A stretch of 64,000 nucleotides of DNA, taken from NCBI RefSeq assembly GCF_022828475.1, contig NZ_CP059557.1, forward strand, positions 2,651,470 through 2,715,469, in the 5' to 3' direction. The position numbers were made by a program, and so were the translations under genes. Below the pieces are notes generated by a model that saw only the letters and a list, made by a program, of their open reading frames with translations, was not told the origin of the DNA and did no database searches. Source of the DNA: Saccharopolyspora gloriosae. Its GTDB lineage: Bacteria; Actinomycetota; Actinomycetes; Mycobacteriales; Pseudonocardiaceae. Below are positions 38,238 to 47,771 of the stretch, piece after piece. The stretch's first letter is position 1, and the number at the start of each line of letters is the position of its first letter.

Positions 38238-39185
38238 GTGACCGACCGTGCGATCGAAGCCGTCCGCGACAACTGGACGGAGCGGGCCGCGGCCTACAAC
38301 GACTTCTACGAGCGCTACGCGCAGGACAAGCGCGAGGCGTGGCGAGCGGTGTGCGACAAGGCGCTGCACGCGGCGTTCCCGGAGCGCACGGAGCCGCTGC
38401 GGGTGCTCGACGTGGGCACCGGCACGGGCTTCCTGAGCACGTTGCTCGCGGAACTCGGCCACGAGGTCACGGCCGTCGACCCGTCGCCCGCGATGCTGGG
38501 CTACGCGCGCGAGGAGGCCGAGCGTCGCGGCGTCGCGGTCCGGTTCGCCGAATGCGGCGGTCACGATGTGCGCGAGCTGGCCGAGTCGGGCGGCTTCGAC
38601 CTGGTCAGCGCCCGCTACGTGCTGTGGACGCTGCCGGACCCCGTGCGGGCGCTGGAGGCGTGGCGGGACGTGCTGGCGCCGGGTGGCGCGCTGCTGCTCG
38701 CCGACGGGGTGTGGCACACCTGGCGGCACGACGCGCGCCGCGTGCTGGCCTCGTTGCGGCCCGGTGCGGATCACGGATATCTCGCGAAGATCCTGCGCGA
38801 CTACAGGAAGATCGGGCGGGCCACCCCGAACTGGAGCGGGCTCACCGCGGCGAAGGCGGAGAATCTGCTGCGGTCCGCGGGATTCGACGCCGGTGAGCGG
38901 GTGGATCATTTGTTGCCGGAATATGCCCACCCGTCCAGCGCGGCGTTTCACCTGCGCACGAGTCGTCCCGAATGGAGCATTGATCTCGCGCCAGTGCGGG
39001 ATTCGCCCACGTGTCGTACTGAGATCATCTCAGTTCTGCGCTGTCGAGGTGCGATCTCCTTGAATTCACCCGAATTCGCCGCGGAATCTTCTAGGCTCTG
39101 CGGCGATCTGGGTGGATTCAACTGGAGAGGGCGGCATGGCGGACGGGTCGACGGTCTTCTGGATCAGGGTGGCGGCGTCGGATGA
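38238..39185 (+). CDS. Class I SAM-dependent methyltransferase
   Basis: 315 residues from GTG 38238, with GAGAGGA upstream. VLDVGTGTGFLSTLLAELGH, VTAVDPSPAMLGYAREEA and LVSARYVLWTLPDPV are motifs I, II and IV. Similarity ends near residue 245; the last 65 residues run through AT-richer sequence that looks like the promoter region of the next gene and overlap its start by 50 nt, suggesting lost or displaced termination. It precedes the EACC1/caspase-helicase pair; a functional link is unproven. Confidence 0.75.
   Translation: MTDRAIEAVRDNWTERAAAYNDFYERYAQDKREAWRAVCDKALHAAFPERTEPLRVLDVGTGTGFLSTLLAELGHEVTAVDPSPAMLGYAREEAERRGVAVRFAECGGHDVRELAESGGFDLVSARYVLWTLPDPVRALEAWRDVLAPGGALLLADGVWHTWRHDARRVLASLRPGADHGYLAKILRDYRKIGRATPNWSGLTAAKAENLLRSAGFDAGERVDHLLPEYAHPSSAAFHLRTSRPEWSIDLAPVRDSPTCRTEIISVLRCRGAISLNSPEFAAESSRLCGDLGGFNWRGRHGGRVDGLLDQGGGVG
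39019..39033. promoter_or_regulatory. Dyad CTGAGATCATCTCAG before the EACC1 gene
   Basis: A 15-bp palindrome (7-bp arms, one central base) within the AT-richer stretch about 100 bp upstream of the EACC1-like start. A plausible operator for the conflict module, which in this class is expected to be tightly controlled. Confidence 0.35.
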
Positions 39186-39519
39186 CCCGATACGCGAAGA
39201 GCGACTGGTGCGTTCGTTGCGCGACGAACTCCGCGACTCCCTGGGAGTGCGGGTCTCCCTCGCCACCGAACGCGAACCGCACGGCCACGGCTACAAGGGC
39301 GGGACCGCCACCGACCTGCTGCTGTGGGCATCGCTGGGAGCCGCAGGCTCGGCGAGCGCGTCGATGCTGCTGTCCTCGATCAGTTCCTGGTGCGCGCGCG
39401 AACGCTCCCGCCGGGTGGAGCTGACGCTCGGCGGCCGATCGATGTGCCTGGCGGGGCGCCCGGACGAATGCGCCGAGCTGGTGCGGTCGCTGCCGCGTGA
39501 CCTGCGGGAGACGGCGTGA
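39136..39519 (+). CDS. EACC1-like effector-associated constant component
   Basis: 127 residues from ATG 39136 (GGAGAGG upstream). An alpha/beta N-terminal segment (VFWIRVAASDDPIREERLVRSLRDEL), then TDLLLWASLGAAGSASASMLLSSI, a hydrophobic helix, and a C-terminal VELTLGGRSMCLAG strand region. This matches effector-associated constant component 1, a small protein found next to caspase, TIR and other effectors in actinobacterial NTP-dependent conflict systems. Its stop overlaps the start of the caspase-helicase (GTGA), so the two are translationally coupled. Confidence 0.7.
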   Translation: MADGSTVFWIRVAASDDPIREERLVRSLRDELRDSLGVRVSLATEREPHGHGYKGGTATDLLLWASLGAAGSASASMLLSSISSWCARERSRRVELTLGGRSMCLAGRPDECAELVRSLPRDLRETA

Positions 39520-42500
39520 CCCGGCCGCAGCGGCGGCGGGCGCTGCTGATCGGCACCGGGCACCACCACGACGAGCGCATCGAGGCGCTGCCCTCCAGCC
39601 GGGCCGACACCTGGGGGCTGCGGCAAGTGCTGGAGCACCGGCAGATCGGCGGGTTCCAGCCGACGCGGGTCGTGCACGACCTGACGGCGGACGACATGCG
39701 CGCGGAGATCGCCGGATTCCTCCACGACTGCGGCCCGGATGAGCTCGCGCTGCTCTACATCACCGGGCACGGGAGCGGCTCGTCGAGGCCGACGGCGAAT
39801 ACGTGTTCTTCGCGGCCGACACGAACCTCGACGACCTCGCGGGCACCGGGGTCCGCGCCGGATTCGTCAACGAGCAGCTGGAATCGTGCGCCGCGCCGCA
39901 CAAGGTCGCGATCCTGGACTCCTGCGCCAGCGGCGGATTCGCGCTCGGTTTCGAGACGAACGCGCGGCCGCTCAAGAACGCCAGGGCCGCGCGGAAGCGG
40001 TCCTCGCCGCTGTCCAGCCGCGGGGTGTACGTGATCGGCTCCGCGCGTGCGCGCGAACCCGCCGTGGCGGGCGCGGACGGGGAGCCTTCGGCGTTCACCG
40101 GGCGGTTGGTGGAGGCATTGCGCACCGGCAAGGTAGGCCACGACGGCAGCGGAGTGGTCACCGTCGACGACCTCTTCGGCTACGTCAACCAGCGGATGCG
40201 GGAAGCCGGCGGGCAGGTGCCGGTGAGTTCGTCGATCGGCGTGGACGACCGCATCGTGCTGGCCCGCTGCCCGCAAGGAGCGGCGCCGGAGCTGGAACCG
40301 CTCACCGCGCAGCCGGCGAACACCGAAGGCCCGGCGCCGGCCACGGCGAAAGCCGTTCCGGGGCGGGAAGCGCTGCTCGACTACCACCGCCGCTGCCTGC
40401 TGGCCGCCGCCACGGAGACCGGGCTGATCCCGGTCCGCGCCGAAGGAGAGCAGTACGCGATGTTGCCCGGCCAGGAACGGTTCCTGTCCGGTGAGCTCGA
40501 CGACGACGGCTGCGCCCCGGTACCACCGGAGGCCGTGAAGTTCCTGGCGGAAGCCGAACGGCAGGGCGGCGAACTGTGGGCGGGCTACCCGGCGGTCGTG
40601 CTGCACGGCAAGCGCCGCGGCACCGGCCCCGAGTTCGCGCCGCTGCTGGTGCGGCGGGTCGAGCTGGTCGACACCGAATCCGGCGGACGGCGGCTGCGCC
40701 CGTCGGGACCGGTGCTGCCGCACCCGGGCTTGGCGAAGAAGCGGCTCGGTGCCGAAGAGGCCGAGGTGCTGGCCGAGAGCTTCGAGCCGAACTGGCGCGG
40801 CGGACAGCGCCAGCGGATGGCCGGCGACGCGCTGGCCCTGCTGCGCGAAACCTACCGGTGGCAGAACAACGCGGAACTCGTGCCGGACTCGCTCGACGCG
40901 GCCTTGGACGAGCGGTCGCCGGGGGAGGGCGCGCGCAACGCGGCGGTGCTGTTGCTGGTGCCGCAGGGGAACAAGGCCGATGCCGGGGTGCTCAAGGACC
41001 TCGCGGCCATCGCGGAACAACCCGGCAGAATCCGGGAAACCGCGCTCGGCGCGCTGCTCGACGGCGACGCGGCCACGGTCGCGGCGCAGCCGACGGTGGT
41101 CGCGCCGTGGTCGTTGAACGATCGGCAGCGGGAGGCGTTGCTGGCGGCGATGACGCGGCGGCTCAGCACCGTGACCGGACCGCCGGGCACCGGCAAGAGC
41201 CAGCTCGTCGCGAACATCGTCGCCACCGCCATCGCCGACGGCCGGCGGGTGCTGGTGGCGTCCACGAACAACAAGGCCGTCGACGAGGTGTGGCGGCGCT
41301 GCGAACAGGTGCAGAAGGGCGCGCTGGTGCGCACCGGTTCCCGCCCGAACCGGGAGTACGAAGCGGAATCACTGCGGCTGCTCGCCGCCGACGGCTCGGA
41401 CGAACCGGGGCGCGCGGCCGCCATCGCGGAACTCGCCGCCGCCGAACGGCTCGCCACCCGAGCCCGCCGAGACCTCCGGGCGATCGGCCGCATCGACGGC
41501 GAACTGCGAGCGGCCGGCGCCGCTCGGCACGCCGCGGCGGAGGCGCTCGGTCTCATCGAAGCGGAACTCGCGGAGCGGCTGGGACAGCGGCCGCTGAGGT
41601 GGGCGCGACGAGCGAACGCGGCCGCCACGGCATGGGTGTTCGCCGGTTGGCGGCGTTCCCGCGTCGTGCGTGCGATGGGCATCGAGCCGCACGACTGCGC
41701 CGACGCCGATCCCGCCGCGATCTGCGGCCGGGTGGCCGAATTCGCCGAGGCCGAACAGGTGTGGCGGGACCGGCGGGCGCAGCTGCACGACCGGCCCGAC
41801 GACCGGCGGCTCGCCGAGTCGCTGCGCAAGGCCGCGGACTCGGCGAGTGAAGCGTCCACGACGGTGCTGCGCACGGCGGTGCGGGACACCGCCCGCGAAG
41901 GACGGCGCGCGATCCGCGCCCTGCTGGAACGGCAGGGCTCCTTCGACCGGCACGAGATGCAGTCCGTGCTGGAGCACGTGCGGGGCTGGGCGGTGACCTG
42001 CCGATCCGCGAACCGCTTCCCGCTGACACCGGGACTGTTCGACCTGGTGGTCATCGACGAGGCGAGCCAGTGCGGCGTCGCCCCGGTGCTGCCGCTGCTG
42101 TTCCGCGCGCGTCGGGCGGTGGTGATCGGCGACGTCATGCAGCTCAAGCACATCGCGAAACTCGATCCGGCCGCCGAAGCCGAAGTGCGCCGCGAACTCG
42201 GGGTGCGGGCGGAGTGGCTGGAACGCCGGTCGCTGACGTTCACCCGGCACTCCGCGTTCCACGCGGCCGAACGCGCCACCGGCGGCGCGCTGCTGCTCGA
42301 CGAGCACTACCGCTGCCACCCGCGCATCGCGGACACGGCCGATCGGCTGTTCTACGACGGTGCCCTTACGGTGCTCACCGACATCCGCGGGAGACCCGCG
42401 ATGGAACGACCGGCCGTCGAATGGGAGGACGTGCGGGGACACGCGTCCACCCCGGAATCCGGTGGCAGCTGGCAGAACGCGGCGGAGGCCGACGCGGTCG

Positions 42501-43189
42501 TGCGGATCGTGGCGATGCTGCGCCGCGCGCTGCCTGCGGACGCGACGATCGGGGTGGTGACGCCGTTCCGCCCGCAGCAGCGGCTGCTGGATCGGCGGCT
42601 CGCCGGGGACCCGCGGGTCACAGTGGACACCGTGCACGCGTTCCAAGGCGGCGAATGCGATGCGATCGTGTTCTCACCGGTGGCGGCTCCCGGCATCGAG
42701 GAGCATTCGGTGCGGTGGCTGGAAAAGCAGCGCAACCTGTGGAACGTGGCGATCACCCGAGCCCGTTCGCAACTGATCGTGGCCGGGCACGCCGACTTCT
42801 GGAGCGGCCGCGCCGGAGTCGGCGCCGAACTCCTCGCCGCGGCCCGTCGCGGGTCCGCCGCCCCGGACCCGGACGAGCATCAGCAACGTCTGTACGGGCT
42901 CGTGCCGGGTGCCTCGGTGCAGCTGAACCCGGTGCTCAACGGGCACCGCGTGGACGCTTCGGTCTCGCTCGGCGGTGCTCCGCTGTCGGTGCTGCTCGAC
43001 CGCGGCCCCGCGGCCGACGCGGACCCCGGCGACCATCTGCACCGCATGCTGCGGCGACGGGACCTGCTCGATCCGGAACGCGGCGTGCGCTCCACGGTGC
43101 GCATGCCGGTGTGGCGCCTCTACGACCGCGCCGACACCGAAGACGTCCTCGACCTCCACCCGACGGCCCAACGCGCGGCGGTCAGCTGA
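39516..43189 (+). CDS. Caspase-like protease fused to a DNA2/UPF1-type SF1 helicase (frameshift near 39773)
   Basis: Corrected length 1224 residues. The caspase domain (about 1-250) has catalytic His85 in LYITGHG and Cys137 in ILDSCASGG. After a linker region comes an SF1 helicase: Walker A GPPGTGK near residue 560, a long coiled insertion (about 600-790), Walker B VVIDEASQ near 847, then DEHYRCHP, VVTPFRPQQ, TVHAFQGGECD and WNVAITRARSQL. The C-terminal 100 residues resemble a degraded Vsr-like nuclease fold. The frames join if one G is restored in GGGAG at 39771. Likely senses invading nucleic acid and triggers proteolytic suicide (inference). Confidence 0.8.
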
Positions 43190-43217
43190 GCAGTCTCCTT
43201 GGCCGGCTTGCGCGGGT

Positions 43218-43355
43218 GCCCGGGCAGCGCAACCTCGGCGGCTTCCGCACTGCGGGATGTCCGGTGCACGGCGAAATCGCCGTCCTCGTGAGCAAGCCGC
43301 TGCGAACCCGCCGGTGGCCGGCTGGTCACTGCTCAACGGCTTCGCCGCTGACAAG
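43218..43355 (+). repeat. Post-stop repeat, diverged copy B
   Basis: Begins 28 nt after the caspase-helicase stop. The stem arms are degenerate (about 13 of 17 pairs), but GGCGGCTTC, CACTGCGGGA, GCCGTCCTCG and the CTGGTCACTGCTCA tail (43322-43335), hairpin CGGC-3-GCCG and GACAAG (43350-43355) are conserved. Confidence 0.7.
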
Positions 43356-43387
43356 GCACGGACCCAGGGCCGTCACAGGAGGGTTTC

Positions 43388-44098
43388 TCAACGGGCCGGC
43401 GTCTGCGATCTGATGAACTTCAGCGCGATCTCACGGCCTTCGGCGAGTTGTTGGAGGCCTTCGGCGGCGGCCGCCCGCACCTCCTCGGGGCCGCCCCGCT
43501 CCGGCCCGAGCAGTGCGGTCACGGCCGCGGCCAGCACCCGCTCGGGATCCGTCCCGGCCGCCGCCGACACGGCGCGGGTCCGCTTCGCCGTGAACCCGGT
43601 GGTGAGCGCGTGCATCGCGAGGGCCTGCTCGTCGAGCGGCCATTCGGTGGTGGCGAGCCCGTGGCGCCGCCAGATCGGCAGCACCCGGTACATCATCGCG
43701 TCCGGCCCCAAGGCGTCGAGCAGTTCCGTCGCGCGAGGATCACCGGTCAGGACGCCGAGCAGTTCGTCGTCACCGTTGCGAAGCGCTTCCACGAAGGGAC
43801 GTTCGGCCGCGGTCCGCAGCATGTCCGGGCACAGCCGGGAAGGCCGCGCCAGGTCGGGATCCGCCGTGACCGCCGCGGTGATGTCCTCGGAGAGGGTGAT
43901 GAAGTCGCGGCTGACCAGGCCGAGCAGCAGGTCCTCCTTGGTCTTCCAGTAGAGGTAGACCGTGCCCTTGCCGACGTGGGCCTTCTTGGCGACCTCGGCG
44001 ATGGTGACGCCTCTGCTGCCCCGGCCGCGCAGCAGCTCCCCGGCTGCGGTGAGGATGCGCGCGGCCTTGGGCGAGCCGTGTTCAGGCAGATCGGTCAA
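43388..44098 (-). CDS. TetR family regulator of the FAD monooxygenase operon
   Basis: 236 residues from TTG 44098, chosen for the GAGGAAGG site upstream; it overlaps the monooxygenase stop. Helix-turn-helix GVTIAEVAKKAHVGKGTVYLYW. The ligand domain is not assigned. It is the second gene of an operon whose promoter carries an ACTGACCA-11-TGGTCAGT dyad, so it is likely autoregulatory. Confidence 0.82.
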   Translation of the reverse strand: MTDLPEHGSPKAARILTAAGELLRGRGSRGVTIAEVAKKAHVGKGTVYLYWKTKEDLLLGLVSRDFITLSEDITAAVTADPDLARPSRLCPDMLRTAAERPFVEALRNGDDELLGVLTGDPRATELLDALGPDAMMYRVLPIWRRHGLATTEWPLDEQALAMHALTTGFTAKRTRAVSAAAGTDPERVLAAAVTALLGPERGGPEEVRAAAAEGLQQLAEGREIALKFIRSQTPAR

Positions 44099-45359
44099 CG
44101 ATGTTCCTTCCTCGCGCACCGGAACCGCGCAGCGTGTCCAGCGCGGCACCGACGAGATCGGCGTCCTTGAGGGCGTTCGTCCCGGCCATGTCCGGCATGA
44201 TCCGCTGCGCCAGGCGCATGCCGAGCCGGGTCTTGCTCAACTTCGGCACCAGCCGCCGCAGCCAGATCTCCAGCCGATCGTCCATCACGAAGATCTTGCG
44301 CTGTTCGTCGGCGCTGGCCTGATACCCCTCGATGGAAGGGCGCAGCGCGCGTTCCCACTCGCCGAGCGCGGTGTTCACGTCGTCAGGGTGCCGTTCGAGG
44401 GCGGCGGCGAGCACGTCGGCGGCCGCGAGTCCGGCGGAGGCGCCCATTCCTGCGTAGAGGGTGACGCACCAGGCGGAGTCTCCGACGAGCACGACGCGAC
44501 CTCGATGCCACGTGTCCAGGCGGACCTGTTCCACCGAGTCGAACAGCACCCCGTCGGAGTTCTCCATCGTGGTGACGGCGTCTTCGAGCAGATCACCCAG
44601 CGGCTGCGGCCCGAATGCGGCCCGCACGCTCTCGGTGGGCGGCTTGGTGAACTCGGCGTCCACGTCGTCGGTGCGGTAGCTCAGCAGGATGGTCGGGGCG
44701 TGGTCGGAGAACGCGAATACCCACATCGAGCGGTCCGGTTCGAGCAGGGTGGCGCCCTGGCCCTCCTCCAGGCCCGGTGGCGTGCCGGGGTGCTGGAAGG
44801 CGGCGATCATGTAGTTGAGCCGTTTCAGGTGATCGGGGTGCGAGCCGAAGACGAGCGAGCGGACCGTGGAGCGCAGTCCGTCGGCGCCCACGACCAGGTC
44901 GAAGCGTTCCCGGACCGACGTGCCCGCCGCGGTGTCGAGCAGTGTCACGTCCACCCCGTCCTCGTCCTGCTCGATGGCGGTGGGCACGGTCAAGTAGCGG
45001 ATCTCCACGTCAGGTGGGAGCTGGTCGAACACGGCGCGTTCGACGTCGCCGCGCAGCATCAGCCACGGCTTGCCGGGGATGTCGGTGAACGAGAGCCCGG
45101 AGCGTTGCCGGTTGTTCCGGTCGACGTCGAGGTGCTGCTTGGTCGCGGCGCGGTCGTGCAGTGCTCCGAGCAGGCCCAGGCGTTCGGCGGCGGCTTTGCC
45201 CGCGCCGAACAGGGCGACGAAGTAACCACCGGATCGTCGTTGCGGTGCTCGCTCGATGAGTACCGGATCCCAGCCCGACCTGCGCAGTCGTGCCGCGGTG
45301 GCGATCCCGCTGATGCCCATTCCGACGACGAGGACTCGGTTCGTGCGTGTCTCATCCAT
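44082..45359 (-). CDS. FAD-dependent monooxygenase (TetX/PgaE class)
   Basis: 425 residues from ATG 45359. GMGISGIATAARLRRSGWDPVLIER is the Rossmann FAD motif, DLVVGADGLRSTVR the DG motif, and RVVLVGDSAWC the GD motif binding FAD ribose. Members hydroxylate aromatic polyketides or antibiotics, sometimes giving resistance. Co-transcribed with the TetR gene that overlaps its 3-prime end. Confidence 0.85.
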   Translation of the reverse strand: MDETRTNRVLVVGMGISGIATAARLRRSGWDPVLIERAPQRRSGGYFVALFGAGKAAAERLGLLGALHDRAATKQHLDVDRNNRQRSGLSFTDIPGKPWLMLRGDVERAVFDQLPPDVEIRYLTVPTAIEQDEDGVDVTLLDTAAGTSVRERFDLVVGADGLRSTVRSLVFGSHPDHLKRLNYMIAAFQHPGTPPGLEEGQGATLLEPDRSMWVFAFSDHAPTILLSYRTDDVDAEFTKPPTESVRAAFGPQPLGDLLEDAVTTMENSDGVLFDSVEQVRLDTWHRGRVVLVGDSAWCVTLYAGMGASAGLAAADVLAAALERHPDDVNTALGEWERALRPSIEGYQASADEQRKIFVMDDRLEIWLRRLVPKLSKTRLGMRLAQRIMPDMAGTNALKDADLVGAALDTLRGSGARGRNIVDRSA

Positions 45360-45371
45360 GGCTTCGACCAT

Positions 45372-45398
45372 ACTGACCAGAATGGCCAATTGGTCAGT
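45372..45398 (-). promoter_or_regulatory. TetR operator of the monooxygenase operon
   Basis: ACTGACCA (45372-45379) and TGGTCAGT (45391-45398) form a perfect 8-bp inverted repeat with an 11-nt spacer, 13 bp upstream of the monooxygenase start. Confidence 0.65.
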
Positions 45399-45506
45399 CA
45401 GTGGCTTGTGTCATATCTGCCGGTGTGTCGGGCGGGCGGGAAGTGGTGGCCGAAGGTGCTGCGCTCCGAGCTCCACCGCGCGGTGTGCGCGGTCTACCGT
45501 GGCCGG

Positions 45507-46370
45507 ATGGAGCTGCGGCAGCTGGACCATTTCCTCGCGGTGGCGCGGCACGGCAGTTTCACCGCAGCCGCCCGCGAGAGACACGTCGTCCAGTCGGCGT
45601 TGAGCGCGTCGATCCGCAAGCTGGAGTCCGCGCTGGGTGCGCAGCTGTTCGAGCGCACGACTCGCCGGGTGCTGCTGACCGAAGCGGGGCGGGCGCTGCT
45701 GCCGGTGGCGCGGCGGATCGCCGCCGACGTCGTCGTCGCCCGCGGCGAGGTGTCGGCCGTGGCGGGTTTGGCGCGCGGCCGTGTCTCGGTCGGCACCATC
45801 CAGACCCTCACGGTGGTCGATCTGCCCGGCGAACTGGGGGAGTTCCGGCTGCAACACCCGGGCGTGCGCATCCACGTGCGGGAGGGGATCGCGCCGGAAC
45901 TGGTGGATGCCGTCGGCTCCGGTGAACTCGACCTGGCGTACCTGGCAGGCGATGGCAAGCCGGTGGAGGAGCTGGTGAGTTTCGGCGAGTGGAGCCAGCG
46001 CATGGTGCTGCTGAGCCACCCGGGACATCGGCTGGCCGACCGGAGTCGGGTTCGCCTGACCGAATGCGACGGTGAACCGTTCGTGGAGTTCAGCGGCAGC
46101 GGACTGCAGGCGTTGATCGAGCGCCGGTGCGCCGAGGCGGGGGTGCGCCTCAACCGGGTCTGCGAAGCGACCCACATCCCGCTGCTGGTCGACCTGGTGG
46201 CGGCCGGTCTCGGGGTGAGCATCGTGCCCGACGCGATCGCCGAACGCTCCGGGCTGCCCTGCGCGCGGATCGAGGAGCCGAGCATCACCAGGCCGATCCA
46301 TCTGGTCGGCCGGTCGCCGGAGCCCGCCAACCCGGCGGCTCGGGCGCTGCTGCGCCACCTCGTCGGCTGA
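45507..46370 (+). CDS. LysR family transcriptional regulator
   Basis: 287 residues from ATG 45507. MELRQLDHFLAVARHGSFTAAARERHVVQSALSASIRKLE is the LysR helix-turn-helix, followed by a substrate-binding domain (DLAYLAGDG, LLVDLVAAGLGVSIVPDAIA). Lies upstream of the TauE-type exporter, a possible target, and divergent from the FAD monooxygenase operon. Confidence 0.88.
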   Translation: MELRQLDHFLAVARHGSFTAAARERHVVQSALSASIRKLESALGAQLFERTTRRVLLTEAGRALLPVARRIAADVVVARGEVSAVAGLARGRVSVGTIQTLTVVDLPGELGEFRLQHPGVRIHVREGIAPELVDAVGSGELDLAYLAGDGKPVEELVSFGEWSQRMVLLSHPGHRLADRSRVRLTECDGEPFVEFSGSGLQALIERRCAEAGVRLNRVCEATHIPLLVDLVAAGLGVSIVPDAIAERSGLPCARIEEPSITRPIHLVGRSPEPANPAARALLRHLVG

Positions 46371-46521
46371 GTTCCACATCGGACTGGACGAGCAGGCCGA
46401 CGCCCGCCAGCAGCGCGATCAGAGCGGCCAGCGGTGCACCCGTGGTTCCCAGCAGCAGCCCGAGCATCAGCGCGCGGACACCCAGACCTCGCAGCAAGCG
46501 GGCCACATCGGTGGACGGCAT
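46285..46521 (-). CDS. Small membrane protein
   Basis: 78 residues, ATG 46521 with GGAGGG eight bases upstream. One or two hydrophobic helices (ALMLGLLLGTTGAPLAALIALLAGVGLL) and a Pro/Arg-rich tail. The 3-prime part overlaps the end of the LysR gene on the other strand. No family recognised. Confidence 0.5.
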   Translation of the reverse strand: MPSTDVARLLRGLGVRALMLGLLLGTTGAPLAALIALLAGVGLLVQSDVELSRRGGAAAPEPPGWRAPATGRPDGSAW

Positions 46522-46687
46522 GTCGGCATCCCTCCGAAGTCGAAGCTCGGTGCGGAAAGGGCGGATCGCTCAACCAGTATTCGGCCGCTTTCCGGCGTGG
46601 TCCAACACATTTCATCGCTGCGATTCAGCTCTGAAATCGATTGATCGGGAATGCGGGATCGATTGATTTTCCGGACGTCGAAACCGG

Positions 46688-47461
46688 ATGCTGGATTCCA
46701 TGTTGGAGAACATCGCCCTGTTGTTCGCCGGTGTCGCGGCCGGTGCGTTGAACGCCGTCGGCGGTGGCGGCACGTTCGTCGCGCTGCCCGCACTGGTCGC
46801 CGCCGGGTTGCCCCCGGTGACCGCGAACGCGTCGTCGACGGTGGCGCTGCTGCCCGGCGCGCTCGCCAGTGCCTGGGCCTACCGGGGTGACGTCGTGCAG
46901 GTCGGGACTCCGTCCCGGGTCGCGTTGACGGCGACGAGCCTGCTGGGCAGTGCACTCGGTGCCGGCTTGCTGCTGGTGCTGCCCGCCGCTTCGTTCGACG
47001 CGGCGGTGCCGTGGCTGCTCGCGTTCGCCACGGTCGTGCTCGCGTTCGGCCGGACGCTGTCGCGGATGCTGACCGCGGCGGTGGGCCGGTCGGTCGAGCT
47101 CGGCTCCTGGAGTGTCCTCATCGGACAGTTCGTGTTGGCGGGCTACGGCGGCTATTTCGGCGGTGCGGTCGGGATCCTGATGCTGGCGTTGTGGAACGTC
47201 GGCCTCGGAATCGACCCGGCGACCGGGAATTCCGCCCGCGTCGTGCAGCTCGCCGCCATCTACGCCACGGCGGCCGGCTTCTTCTTGATCGCCTCAGACG
47301 TCCTGAGCTACCCGGTGCAAGTCGCATCCGTGCTGATCGGCGCGGCGGCGGGCGGTTTCGCCGGAGCGCACTGGGCGCGTCGGCTCCCGCCCGCCGTGCT
47401 GCGCGGAGTCGTGCTGACCACCGCGATCACGATGACCATCCTCTACTTCGCCAAGGGGTGA
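46688..47461 (+). CDS. TauE/SafE (TSUP) family exporter
   Basis: 257 residues, eight or so hydrophobic segments. ALNAVGGGGTFVALPALVAAGLPPVTANASSTVALLPG and GYFGGAVGILMLALWNVGLG are the duplicated signature of TSUP transporters, which export sulfite or organosulfonates. Probably regulated by the LysR protein upstream (inference). Confidence 0.87.
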   Translation: MLDSMLENIALLFAGVAAGALNAVGGGGTFVALPALVAAGLPPVTANASSTVALLPGALASAWAYRGDVVQVGTPSRVALTATSLLGSALGAGLLLVLPAASFDAAVPWLLAFATVVLAFGRTLSRMLTAAVGRSVELGSWSVLIGQFVLAGYGGYFGGAVGILMLALWNVGLGIDPATGNSARVVQLAAIYATAAGFFLIASDVLSYPVQVASVLIGAAAGGFAGAHWARRLPPAVLRGVVLTTAITMTILYFAKG

Positions 47462-47771
47462 GCCGACCGGCGATCGTTGCTGCGGCGCCGCAAGGGAATC
47501 GTGCTCTGCCCACCGGAAGCGACGCACCGATGCCGTCCGCCGGTAGCCGACCGGGGAGTACCGCTTCGAGGGAATGAGGTCGCGGTTGCTGAGATCGACG
47601 CAATCGGCCATTCGGTATTGCATGAACTTCGAAGTGCGAATTTCCTTTATTGGGCGGTTGGTCCTGCATTCCTTTTTGGTCGCTCTTTCGGGTGATCGAG
47701 AGCCGGTCTCGTCGTGCCGATCATGCTAGTGGCGGGCCAGCGGGGCTCGTCATTTCCCGGAAAGGCAAGCC
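47462..47771. other. Intergenic region, no gene recognised
   Basis: GC-rich at first, then AT-rich (47600-47690, with TTTCCTTTATTGG and CATTCCTTTTTGG), the likely promoter area of the secreted protein at 47772. I cannot pick a specific -35/-10. Confidence 0.4.

Noticed and set aside
39516-43189. Reading the caspase and helicase as two separate genes
   Set aside because: The second frame lacks a start with a ribosome site before the catalytic Cys; the caspase domain is only complete when both frames are joined.
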